A stretch of 64,000 nt of DNA from Diphasiastrum complanatum (taxonomy: Eukaryota > Streptophyta > Lycopodiopsida > Lycopodiales > Lycopodiaceae): positions 37,372,976 to 37,436,975 of the forward strand of contig CM055097.1 in NCBI GenBank assembly GCA_029204225.1, read 5' to 3'. Both the position numbers and the translations under genes were made by a program. The notes beneath the pieces were generated by a model. It saw only the letters and a program-made list of their open reading frames with translations. It had not been told where the DNA came from and did no database searches. Positions 52,955-62,494 of this stretch are shown here, piece after piece; the first letter of the stretch is position 1; each line of letters begins with the position of its first letter.

Positions 52955-53400
52955 CTCAGATGAGATGCTATTGAGATAGCCAAACCATATTCACCTGGTT
53001 TTGCAGCATCCAATTTATAAAGGCCACCATTACTATCTCTATAACCCTTCGCCACCACTTTATGGTTGTGGTTCATATCCTTCATAAGGCATCCATCCTT
53101 GACAAATTCAACTTTAAGATGTTGATTTGCCATTACACCAACAGAAAGCAAACTCTTTTTGAGTCCAAGAACATAAAGTACATTAGGGACGTTCTTGATT
53201 TTGCAATCAGGAAACTGCATAGGTACATTGCCCACATCCTATATCTGGCATTCCTCTCCATTGGCTTGAGTGACCTTATCCCCATCATGGATTGGTGAGA
53301 ATTTTTCAAACCAATCACGTTTTTCCCGGTCATATGTCTTGTGGCATCTGAATCTATGAACCATCTGGCACCATCATCAACTTGGGATGCCAATGCCGAT
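52927..53400 (-). pseudogene. Cop-7 protease, active-site Gly changed
   Basis: Minus strand: GARWFIDSDATRHMTG is the copia protease active site with DSG changed to DSD (53343-53354). After a frameshift: FPDCKIKNVPNVLYVLGLKK, SLLSVGVMANQHLKVEF and GLYKLDAAKPGEYG. The DSD change and frameshifts make it inactive. Confidence 0.9.
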
Positions 53401-53479
53401 GAGATGACACTTGTCTCGTCATCTTCTCCATCATTTTGACAATGTTTCCTTGTTGAGTCACTTTTCCTGCCTTTATGTC

Positions 53480-53793
53480 CACTTTCTTCTTATAACACTC
53501 GCGTGCCCAATGACCCGGTTTGTGGCAATAGTAGTCGTCATGACATCACTTATATGAGTGATCACATGGTCTTTCACTGAAAGATTGATCAAGGACAATG
53601 CTCTCTACACCTTTTTATCAAAGGCCCTCATGTCACCTGGAGTGGTATTTGGCCAGACTTCAATACTTGCCATGATCTCCCACAACTCTTTCTCCATCAA
53701 AATGCTCTTCATTTTGAATTTCCAGATGTTGTAGTTAGAAGCCCCATCAATTTTGCTTGCATCGTCCAAAATTGCCTCATTGATGTTTGCCAT
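53480..53793 (-). pseudogene. Cop-7 gag remnant with zinc knuckle
   Basis: ATG at 53793 opens MANINEAILDDASKIDGASN, then IWKFKMKSILMEKELWEIM, a stop, and only ~100 bp later a knuckle CHDDYYCHKPGHWAREC (spacing CX5CX4HX4C, altered from CX2C). Most of the gag middle is deleted. The start matches Cop-2 gag closely (MAN..E.IL.D.SK.DG). Confidence 0.9.
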
Positions 53794-53799
53794 CTCCAA

Positions 53800-54975
53800 A
53801 CTGCTTGAAACTTCACCTATAGGCTATAAAGTGTATGCTGGAGCCAACCGTGATGTCAAAAATCAATAATAATGACCTACAATTTTTGGCTTACCAGGCC
53901 ACCCACCGCTCTTTCGCCAAATTGAAAGCCAAACTGGCGTCGCTTTCCGAAATGCTTCTCGTCACCAACTCCCAGCTACCTGCCCAGTGATATGGTGAAA
54001 TCACTTCTGGCGTGCTTTGAACACTTCCTCCATGGCAATTACTCTGTTTTGGTGTACCATACTTGCAGGTACAGTGAGGGTGCCCTTCGTTTGGAGGCTA
54101 TAGCCTTTCGTTTGGCCAAAATAGGCTAAAGGAGATAAAAATAAGGGCAATTTGAGTTTTTGAACTGTTTCTTCAGTGTGAAGAAACTTCACCCTTCAAA
54201 AACTTGGGAAACAACAATTTTTTCGGTTTGAAATTTTTTAATGAAGTTGCAATGCACTTTGCACTTCAGACTCCTTCAAGCTTTTTCACATCAATCCAAC
54301 GGATCCTTTAGATCCAACGACCCACCTATCGTGTAATAACCATCGTCGATCTAACCGACTAGCTGAACTGGGCGGGCAAGGTCCCGCGACCTCTCCTCCT
54401 CTTCTCTCTCTCTGCGATGGATTTTCCTCTCTCTTCACAAGCTATGGCTGCTCCTTGTGGATTGATCTAGCTGCTTTCTTTCTCCACGGCCAATCGCGGC
54501 CTCCTTATTGCTGAGTCGCACTACTAGGGCGCCCATTCTCAGCAACTTACTATTCTGAAAAAGTCCTCCTACAAGGAGATATCCAAGATTTTGCACTTTG
54601 AAACTCTAGCAACTTTGAAGAGAAGGATATATTGGGCTTTACTCAGGCTTTCCCTGAGCTTTCACTAGCTGCTCCTATCTGGCTGAAGTCGCCCTATAGC
54701 AGACAATGTTCTGCTCCAAACCGCTCTTCAAACGGTGTTCGATTGGATTCAAACCAATCACACATGCCAAGCAACCCTTTAGAAGATTTTTTAGCTTCAC
54801 CCTTTTTTTTTTTGCTTGCCCTCTGATTCAGCTGACAATCCCCTACATCTGAATCTTCTTACAGTTTTTGAGCTAGTCCACAAATCTCCACAGACTCGGT
54901 TTTGTGCTTCCTAGCTAACAAACCGTCGTGAATTCGCAGCTCTCTGTTCTTGTTCGGTGATTCAAGCCACCAAGG
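53800..54975 (-). other. Cop-7 untranslated leader
   Basis: Two parts. Nearest gag (53800-53960) it matches the Cop-2 leader. Nearest the PBS (54230-54710) it matches the Lard-A1 leader, including the GGCTTTCCCTGAGCTTTCAC segment. No long ORF on the coding strand. Confidence 0.82.
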
Positions 54976-54987
54976 GCTCTGATACCA
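54976..54987 (-). other. Cop-7 primer binding site
   Basis: Minus strand TGGTATCAGAGC, perfect, with no gap to the LTR. Confidence 0.94.
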
Positions 54988-55235
54988 AGTTAAGAAAACA
55001 CAGTTTAAACACCCGACCGGATCAATCATCGCAGCACAACGTCAAGTGCAACAAGACAACATAATTGCTCTCCTCAAACTGTATATTCAACTAATAAGTA
55101 AGTATAAAGATAAGTTGCTTAAAAGCACTCAAAGGGCTCGTAAAAGAAAGATGGCCTGATAACTCTAGAACTAAGCACACGTGGTGCCGTCAAAATAAGA
55201 AAGAACTGTATAAGTCGATCATTGCTATTTTAACT
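54988..55235 (-). repeat. Cop-7 5' LTR
   Basis: 248 bp, matching 49081-49324. Ends are identical to the other LTR. Confidence 0.93.
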
Positions 55236-55240
55236 ATTTG

Positions 55241-56086
55241 AGCATGGACCAGGGGGGAGCTCCAGATCTAGCAGATCAACCGCCAACCATACTGGCAGTA
55301 CAAGCGGGTCCATCCTCATCAAGGACAAGCCATTTATTCAGAAGGCCCATCAGCATCGAGGACCACATCCAGACCTTAAAGCAACATCCACATGAGTCCT
55401 CGCGTGGTGGATGGGTTCTAAAATTTAAGACCTCCGAGATCGAGGCTGGCAAAGAATTGGACAAAATACCTGCATTGGGAGAGCAACCGGCATGGAGAAT
55501 CACGGTTTTTGAGAAATCTCCAGAATCAATTAGGAGTTATGTCGCCAGCCCTTGCCAGTTGCCGGTAGATCCTTATTACGTGCCAATGCCGTGAAGACAA
55601 AAATGGAAAGATTTGGGATTGGCTATGGATAAAATCACCATCCATACGTCCAATTGGCCAATCATTCATCAGCCTTACAGTTGGAACATTTCAGTGGACT
55701 TCCACCGGCCGGGCCTTACAAGCATATCAGAGAGAGTATGTCCACTCTCCGGATCCAACGGTGCGACAATCGACAATGGTTGCAAAAGATCTAACTCTTT
55801 TGGCGTCAGTGACAACCAAATGGGACGATTGCCTTCTTACCCTGACATTCGATCCAAATAAGCCGATGGCCTCAAAGCAAATCAAAGATCAGCTACCGAT
55901 TGCTCAGCTGTATTTCCGTGCGGCTATGATGGGAGGCTCTTGGGAATCCCGCTTCACCTCATGGACAACTTCCAAGTGGATTGTCGAAGCCCACCGTTGT
56001 TTCTTGCCACATAATTTGGATTTCAATACTGCACACCTTGACTTTATGGAGAAGGTGCAGTATCATTTAATTGAGATTCAGCCCTA
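55241..56086 (+). pseudogene. ORF-B, 3' part: unrecognised C-terminal domain
   Basis: Continues ORF-B in frame after Cop-7 (SMDQGGAPDLADQPPT...). Blocks: HLFRRPISIEDHIQTLKQHP, GWVLKFKTSEIEAGKELDKI, WRITVFEKSPESIRSYV, and after a stop and frameshift LAMDKITIHTSNWPIIHQPY, NISVDFHRPG, TLLASVTTKWDDCLLTLTFD, LPIAQLYFRAAMMGGSWESR and FMEKVQYHLIEIQP before TAA at 56084-56086. Tryptophan-rich and probably globular. No family recognised. About 60 bp later come a polypurine tract and an LTR, so ORF-B sits where pol normally ends. Confidence 0.68.
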
Positions 56087-56142
56087 AGCCAATAAAAGTC
56101 CCCAATAACTGCATATTGCGGGTGTCGTGGGACCGCCACCAG

Positions 56143-56158
56143 TTTTGGTGAGGGATAC
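56143..56158 (+). other. Polypurine tract after ORF-B
   Basis: TTTGGTGAGGGATAC immediately precedes the TGTTAGAGGG LTR start, as at the 3' end of a plus-strand element. Confidence 0.6.
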
Positions 56159-56889
56159 TGTTAGAGGGTTTGCGGATCCCAAGGCAACCCTAACCCTAGT
56201 TAATAAGTGAGAGGGATTTGGCACCCTGCATGTGTAAGTCCAACCCAATGATCACATATTTATTTGATTAATTAGAATGTTAATAAAAGGACTTTAGGTC
56301 TTTTTGCGGGACTTTTAATGTCGCAGGGCCTAAATGTCAAGTTAGTGAATAAAGTTGGGTTTCCCTCCCATTTTTATGGTTCCCATACTTTTTTAAATTT
56401 GAATAAAAAGAGAGGCAAGACTGGACCAATAGGATTCAGAGGCCAGGGTCCTCCTCTCTACTATAAAAAGGGACCAACTCGAGTTGCTCCTGATGTTCAT
56501 TTCCTCATTTCAATAAAGCAAATTGGTTCTTTTTAGAAATGGATTGATGAGTGTCCTTGCTCTTCCTCTCTTCTCCTCCATTTCTTATGCTTTCTTTGAA
56601 TTTTGCTAATTGTTGGATTTGATCATTATTGGGATTGCTATTTCTTATGCTTTTTGTGAGAGAGAAAAGGAGAGAGAGAAGAGTAAGTTTCTATCATTGT
56701 TGTGGATCTAGGGTTAATGGAAGTAGGGTTAATGGATGTAGTATTAATGCTTAGTGTTAATGGATGTTAGTGTTAGATCCTCCATTCATGTTGAAATCTG
56801 AACTATACTATCTCTCTCATGGGAACGAACCTCCGCATGACAACTGACAACTAACTCCATCTCTTAGGCAAGGAAAGAAACCCACTACA
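56159..56889 (+). repeat. LTR L3 (3' LTR of the ORF-B element)
   Basis: Starts TGTTAGAGGG and ends about CCCACTACA. TATA box CTATAAAAAG at 56461-56470 and AATAAAG at 56512-56518. A GGGTTAATGG(A/T) short repeat occurs near 56710-56770. It shares collinear blocks with L4 at 63635-64000: TAATAAGTG, CCAACCCAATGATCAC / CCGACCCAGTGACCAC, AATAAAAGGACTTT and CTCCT...CTATA. The right end is uncertain because Cop-8 is truncated there. Confidence 0.7.
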
Positions 56890-56892
56890 AAA

Positions 56893-57877
56893 GGTGATGA
56901 AGAAAAACTCGAGACCATGAGAGATCCCTCTTCATCACTTGCATGAGCATCTTCCTTCTCTTCATTGGAAATGTTGACTTGCGTGAATTGACTCTTCTTT
57001 TTGAAGCAATTGGTGGCATAATGCCCCTTCTTGCCACAAAAGAAACACTTGATGTTTTTCTTCTTCTTCTTGGATGTGGAAGCTTGAGAGGACTCATCCT
57101 CTTCTCCTTTCTCCTTGGAAATAAGATTGTTCTTGCTTGAAGAGGTTTGGTGTTGATTCTTACTTCTTGACTTGTGCTTGTCTTTGGTAAAGAGGGCCAT
57201 CAATGTTGAGAGACAGTCTTTCCATTTTCAAGAGTTTATACTATTGTCTGGATTTTTCAGAAATGAGCACACTTTGGAGTGCTTCCAAACTTCGTAGATC
57301 CTCCTTAATGGCATAACTCTGAACAAGGTTGTCATATTCCTCCTTTAACCCATTAAGTATGACTTGAACAAGTTCATTTTGGTTGATGGAGTCTCCTATG
57401 CATGACAATTTTCTATGGAGGTCTTTAACTCTCATTACATAAGCTGAAGCACTTTCATCACTTCTTTGTACACTTTGAAAAATTCGGTTTCTTAGTGTTA
57501 GAAGTCTAGAAGTATTCTTTGCCTCATAGATGGACTTGAGGGTATCCCAAGCATCTTTGGCATTAGTACAAGCACCAATTTCTCTTAAGATGTCATTTGA
57601 GATATTCATTTTAATATAAAGCAATCCTAGCTCTTTTTTTGTACTTTGGAATTTCTTGAGGAATTTGTGGTTCTTCTTTAATACCAAGTACAATATCCAT
57701 CATATCTTGTAGAATTAAGACAGATTCCATCCTAACCTTCCAAATTGAGTGATTGGAGGTTGACAATCTTTCACTTGCTTCTAATAGAAAGGCACCTATT
57801 GAAGCCATAAAGAATGTTGGAAATAAAAAAAGATGGATGAAAAAATTGCTTATCTTCTCACTATAGGAACCAATCAA
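56893..57877 (-). pseudogene. Cop-8 gag and zinc knuckle
   Basis: Starts near 57808 (MASIGAFLLEASERLSTSNH), then SIWKVRMESVLILQDMMDIV, a small frameshift near 57620, IKMNISNDILREIGACTN, AKDAWDTLKSIYEAKNTSRL, MRVKDLHRKLSCIGDSINQN, LRSLEALQSVLISEKSRQ, and after another frame change NIKCFFCGKKGHYATNCFKK, a complete CX2CX4HX4C knuckle. Better preserved than Cop-6 gag (no stops in the central part). Ends where L3 begins. Confidence 0.92.
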
Positions 57878-58547
57878 GACAAGGGTAAAAAACCAAATCC
57901 TATGTAAGACTAAGCAAAAAAAATTGTAAGATAGATCTCACTAGTTTCACAATCTCTCTAAAACAAGATTTGAATCATCAAAAAAGATGAAGTATGGCAA
58001 AAGTTATGGTTCTCTGAATTTCACACATGTGAAATACTCCAAAAATGTCAAATTGACTCAAATACAACCTATTTGTATGAAACAATTTGCCTAGAACCTC
58101 TAAATTTTGCCTAAATCACATATAAATGAGATTGGTCAACCTCTGGGTGATTTTTGTGATCATTCAGGCAATAAATGACATGTACACAAGATTTGCCACA
58201 GGTCTAGGTGTCCTACCTCTGACTATTCGAAAGCTTATAACTTTTGATTGGCTAATTCAACTGTCATGATTCAAATTGCATCAGATTCTATCATTTTTAG
58301 CTTTCAAGTGGGCCAAATTGCATGAAATTTGGATCTAAGGTGAGAGAGAACCACCAAACTGAAAATGGGCGGGTTTCACACGTGTCTGCACCTGAAATTC
58401 CGTACAGTACCTGATCTGGACCGATCAAAGTGGTTTGAGACTCAAAATCACCAAAAAACTGCAAACTAGCTAGAAAGTAGAATCTAGATTGAAATCTGAT
58501 CAAATTTGCAAACTTTTTGATTAGATTTGCTTGTAGATATTAGGTTA

Positions 58548-58559
58548 GCTCTGATACTG
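58548..58559 (-). other. Cop-8 primer binding site
   Basis: Minus strand CAGTATCAGAGC, two changes from TGGTATCAGAGC, at the position equal to the Cop-6 site. Confidence 0.75.
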
Positions 58560-59165
58560 AGTTAAATTCACACGTGTGGGATGCCATTCACATGTACTTT
58601 TGATCTCCTAATCCCAATAATACCATAAAGATCAAACTAGCATTGATCAATAATAGGAAAGCTGATCATACAAGAAATATTATTGTGTTACAAGCAAGAT
58701 CTATCAACAAAATATGAAACTAAGTACAATAAATGCCTCAACTCGACTAGAGAGAATATGAATGTACAAACTCGAGTAGAGAGGAGAGGGCACAAAGAGC
58801 TTAGTCTCCAAATTTGCATTACACACAAAAATCATCATCTTCTCAATGAGAGTACATCACATATATATAGATCCATGGACTCTCCTCCTACTTTGAGTTG
58901 AATTGGAGTTATGAATCCACCTCTCAAGCTATCTAGACTTATTCAAGCCACCTCAATATGTCTAATTGTGCCACCTAGTATTTTCATGCATTAAAATGCA
59001 AAGTACAAATGGCAATTCCTATGGTACCTCGAGTTTCTACTTCTACCTACCTTGAATATTTTATTCTAAGATGAGTCTTTACTAAGCCAAAAGAGCTCAA
59101 TTCATCTTTGGCATTTTTAGGACCGCTACTTATAACATTAGATAGATTTCTTCAATATTTCAACA
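58560..59165 (-). repeat. Cop-8 5' LTR
   Basis: Minus strand TGTTGAAATATTGAAG... to CACACGTGTGAATTTAACT, aligning to Cop-6 LTRs over its length. Confidence 0.9.
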
Positions 59166-59375
59166 GTAGGCTATTGTTGGGCATCCTATTTGTTGATAAA
59201 TATGGCTGCCATCAGTACCTTTTATTAGTATCTTTTGTCTCTTGAATGCTTTGTCAAGTTCATGTGTATCAAAGGTAGGATGCTTTGCCATTTCTTGTTT
59301 TTGTAGCTTGTTGTGCAAAGATCTTAGCCAAGTATTTTGGGAGTTTGGATCCATTCAAGATCCACTTTTCCCACA
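59166..59375 (+). repeat. LTR 3' end of an unidentified element
   Basis: Ends CCACTTTTCCCACA immediately before a perfect TGGTATCAGAGC. No second copy in the window. It is not the LTR of Cop-9 (61804 onward). Confidence 0.6.
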
Positions 59376-59387
59376 TGGTATCAGAGC
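59376..59387 (+). other. Orphan primer binding site
   Basis: TGGTATCAGAGC, perfect, after a CA end. What follows to 59706 is a leader-like non-coding stretch, not gag. Confidence 0.8.
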
Positions 59388-59706
59388 TAATTGGCTATTA
59401 TTTTTAGTAAGATTTCCATTTATGGTGATATTTGAATGTTTGATCAAGTTCTAGAATGATTATGCATTGCATTGTTGATCAAATCTTACTAACATTTATT
59501 TTGTGAGTTGAACTTGTGGATCAAAAGCATATTTTAGGTCTATTGAGGATCAGAGGCTGAGAAGAAGCTATTTTGGATCAGATCATAGCACCTCATTTGC
59601 TGATTGTGAGACTTGCGCATATTCAGTACTAACAATGTTCTGTTTAATCTATTGTTGACAATCTCCACTTATGTGGATGAACACTCTCCTTTGTGGATGG
59701 ACACTC
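59388..59706. other. Non-coding leader-like stretch
   Basis: About 320 bp without coding sequence, between the orphan primer site and the Cop-9 stub. Ends in two near-copies of GTGGATG(A/G)ACACTCT. Confidence 0.6.
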
Positions 59707-59719
59707 TATAGAACAATTG

Positions 59720-60083
59720 ATCAAAACTCCTCATGAGATATGGTGGAAATCAAAGCCAAATCTTGCACATGTTCAAACATTTGGATGCGCAGTGTATATG
59801 CACATACCAGATAAGCTGAGAAAGAAACTCAATGAAAAGACAGAACAAGGTTTTTTGGTAGGATTCGAGTTACATTCGTCATATTATCGTGTATATGTAC
59901 CCGAAATTGACAAGATAAAAGTTGTTCGAGATGTTAAATTTGATGACACAAAATACATAGCAGACAATGATCTAGTTGGCTATGAAATTTTTAAAAATTA
60001 TTATGAGCTAGCAACAACAATAGAAGAAAAACAAGCAGAAGATGGAAGAGAGTTATCAGATTCAGAGGGAGGTCAAGAGTGAG
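59720..60083 (+). pseudogene. Cop-9 integrase C-terminal region
   Basis: KTPHEIWWKSKPNLAHVQTF, GCAVYMHIPDKLRKKLNEKT, EQGFLVGFELHSSYYRVYV, VVRDVKFDDTKYIADND, and an acidic end (EEKQAEDGRELSDSEGG) before TGA. Equivalent to Cop-4 21740-22060. Confidence 0.9.
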
Positions 60084-60900
60084 TGCCTGACAAACTCAAA
60101 TCGTCGGCTCAAATTTCAGCAAAAAAGCTTGAATTAGAATCGAACTCAAAACCACATGTGAGAAGATCTAATAGACAACAAAAACCACCAGAAAGGTATG
60201 GTCTGGATGTTTTTAATACAACCATTGAATTTTGTGGATTCTCTGACGAACCTCAAACATTCGAGGAAGCTGTAGATGGACCAGATAAAGATCGTTGGAT
60301 TCAGACAATGGAGGACGAAATGTCATCCATGTATAAGAATAATGTGTGGACACTTGCACCTATACTTGATGGCATAAAACCAGTCAAGTGCAAGTGGATC
60401 TACAAGATCAAAATAGGTCCTGATGGAGAAAACATCAGATACAAGGCAAGGTTAGTTGCTAAGGGATTTTCACATAAGCATGGGATCGACTACACAGATA
60501 CTTTCTCACCGGTAGTCAAACATACATCAATTTGTTTGTTATTCGCATATGTAGTGGCTCATGATCTGAAAATCCATATTGTGGATGAGAAAACAACTTT
60601 CCTGCATGCAGAATTGGAAGAAGACTTATTCATGGACCAACCACTTGGTTTTGTAAGCCAGGAATATCCAAAATATGGATGTCACATGAATAAAAGCATT
60701 TATGGTCTGAAACAAGCAATGAGACAATGGTATATAAAGAAGGACAAAGCACTACGTTCCATAGGCTTCAAACCTCTATTTGCTGAATCAAATCTCTATA
60801 TCAAGCATGTTCAAAATGAAATAATCATTCTAGTGTTTATGTTGATGATACACTTATCTTCTCAAGAAGAGATAAGTTAATTTCAGATGTCAAAAGAGAC
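60083..60900 (+). pseudogene. Cop-9 linker and reverse transcriptase
   Basis: An open 265-codon frame: RRSNRQQKPPERYGLDVF, FCGFSDEPQTFEEAVDGPDK, IKPVKCKWIYKIKIGPDG, YKARLVAKGFSHKHGIDYTD, KIHIVDEKTTFLHAELEEDL, FMDQPLGFV, SIYGLKQAMRQWYIKKD. A frameshift falls exactly before the active site: the next frame reads VYVDDTLIFSRRDK. YVDD itself is intact, but the protein would stop at about 60879. Confidence 0.92.
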
Positions 60901-61800
60901 ATTTCTGAAATATTTGAGATCGCTAATCTAGGAGAAGCTAAAATCTATCTAGGCTTGCAGATCGTGAGAGACTTTGAAGGTGGTAAGTTGTATCTTCACC
61001 AACAAAAGTACACTCAAAAGATCATTGAAGACTTCAACATGCTCAAATGAAAAGGTGTGCAAACTCCCATAATACCTGGAATAATACTGGGCAAGGCAGA
61101 TTGTCCGCAAACTCTCGAGGAAGAGGAACGAATGCCCAAAACACCCTATCGTAGGCTGATTGGGTCATTGTTATATCTAGCAGACAACACCGGACCTGAT
61201 ATAGCATTTGCAGTATACAGGCTGAGCCAATATAATCAGAACCAAAGGATCATTGCATTGGAAGTTGGCAAAGAGAGTACTACAATATCTCCAGGAAACG
61301 AAAGGCTATGGACTATGTTATTTGGAGAAAGCTGGATTTCACATCGAATCTTACAGTGATGCAAGCTGGGCATCCATGAAGGATGATAGTAAAAATATTT
61401 CAGGAGGTTGTACTCTAGCATCTGGCGCAACCATACTTTGGATTAGCAAGAAGCAAACAGTAGTAGCTCAATCTTCCTGTGAAGCGAAATAACCAAGATG
61501 GCAAACGAGCTAATCTGGATCAAATAGATATTGGAAGGATTTGATTAATCTAGTTTTGAACCTTATGTCTTGTTAATGGATAGCACTTCAGTAATCTATC
61601 TTATGAAAGATTATGTATTTCACTCGACAACGAAGCACATAGCTATCAAGTATCATGTGATTCGGGACTTAGTAGTCAAGAAGAAGGTACTGAAGACAGT
61701 TTCCATACCCACAGAGAAAATGACGGCGGATATCTTTACAAAGCCACTCAGTAAAGCTTTGTTTGAAAAGCAGTGTAATCCAACTGCCACTTTGAGAGGG
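60901..61800 (+). pseudogene. Cop-9 RT end and RNase H
   Basis: IANLGEAKIYLGLQIVRDFE, GGKLYLHQQKYTQKIIEDF, a stop, EERMPKTPYRRLIGSLLYLA, GPDIAFAVYRLSQY, a frameshift, HWKLAKRVLQYLQETKGYGL, HIESYSDASWASMKDD, ATILWISKKQTVVAQSSCEA, further stops, then FHSTTKHIAIKYHVIRDL and MTADIFTKPLSKALFEKQ. PPT GAGAGGGAGC lies at 61794-61803. Confidence 0.92.
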
Positions 61801-61803
61801 AGC

Positions 61804-62485
61804 TGTAGAACAATTGATCATACTGATCTTGATTCTACTAACAAAGCGCACAATTTACTTAACAAAGGATGAGAAAAAAATGAATGCGAACTCAAAAAAT
61901 TTCTGTGATCAACTCAAAAGATTCGCGAAACAGTTTCTTGTAGAAACACGTGGCTTTCTTGTTGAAACTCGAAAGATTTGCTAACAGAATCTTGTCGCAA
62001 AGTATTTTGTTTCTTGTTCAGCCTCAAATGTCGCGAAATTGTCGCAAACAATTCACAAAATCTTCTGGACTGTTCTTCAAGCTCACCTGTCACGAAACAA
62101 TCTCGAACAGTTTGCAAAATATTTGAGATTTCTTTTTCAAGCTCAAGAATTGTCATCTGTTGTGAACTATTCACAAAAGACGAAAATGTCGCAAAGAGAC
62201 AAGTGTCGCAAATAATTCCCGAAAACGAAGCTGAGACGAAGAGATGGACTGTCACGAATAATTCGCGAACAGAATTTATTCGAGCCTAGAAACAGAGCGT
62301 CTATTTGAATATCAACCATCGTAAACGGTTAGATATCTACTGTTACAACATTAATTAAAGGGCCAAAAGACCTGTCCTGTAGCAATATAAATACATGTGC
62401 ACTACTCGTTGTAACACAGTCACTCAATAAAAAACACAACAACGAGATAAGACAACAAGAGATGTATATTGATGATTCAGATTCA
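61804..62485 (+). repeat. Cop-9 3' LTR
   Basis: Starts TGTAGAACAATTGATCA after the PPT. Rich in GCGAAAC, GTCGCAAA and ATTCGCGAA words (61915-62275). TATA box AATATAAATAC at 62383-62393 and CAATAAAAAAC at 62426. The end near 62485 is estimated from where Cop-10 coding resumes. Confidence 0.78.
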
Positions 62486-62494
62486 AAGTTATAG

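Larger units (their letters stand above)
49081..55235 (-). mobile_element. Cop-7: complete copia element with AGTTAA...TTAACT LTRs
   Basis: LTRs 49081-49324 and 54988-55235, perfect TSD ATTTG. On the minus strand: LTR, PBS, ~1.2-kb leader, gag, knuckle, protease, integrase, RT, RNase H, PPT, LTR. The two LTRs differ by about a dozen substitutions, nearly all transitions, and one 4-bp gap. It inserted in ORF-B and was later hit by solo LTR S1. Same family as Cop-2 by gag and leader. Confidence 0.94.
56893..59165 (-). mobile_element. Cop-8: 5' part of a Cop-6-family copia element
   Basis: Minus strand: LTR 58560-59165, primer site, leader, gag, zinc knuckle, then an abrupt end in the serine stretch before protease at about 56893. 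Protease, integrase, RT, RNase H and the 3' LTR are missing. Highly similar to Cop-6 where they overlap. Confidence 0.9.
59707..62485 (+). mobile_element. Cop-9: copia element lacking its 5' half
   Basis: Begins with 17 bp that match the start of its own 3' LTR (59707-59723 vs 61804-61820, one mismatch) and passes directly into integrase codons. Then RT, RNase H, PPT and LTR. The 5' LTR body, gag, protease and integrase core are deleted. Related to Cop-4 by coding sequence. Confidence 0.82.

Noticed and set aside
59160-59354. Minus-strand ORF of 64 codons near Cop-8
   Set aside because: It overlaps the 3' end of an LTR whose primer site is on the plus strand, so it is not a gene.
572-59387. 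TGGTATCAGAGC stretches considered as tRNA genes
   Set aside because: Only the 12-bp primer complement is present each time, with no cloverleaf; they are retroelement primer sites.
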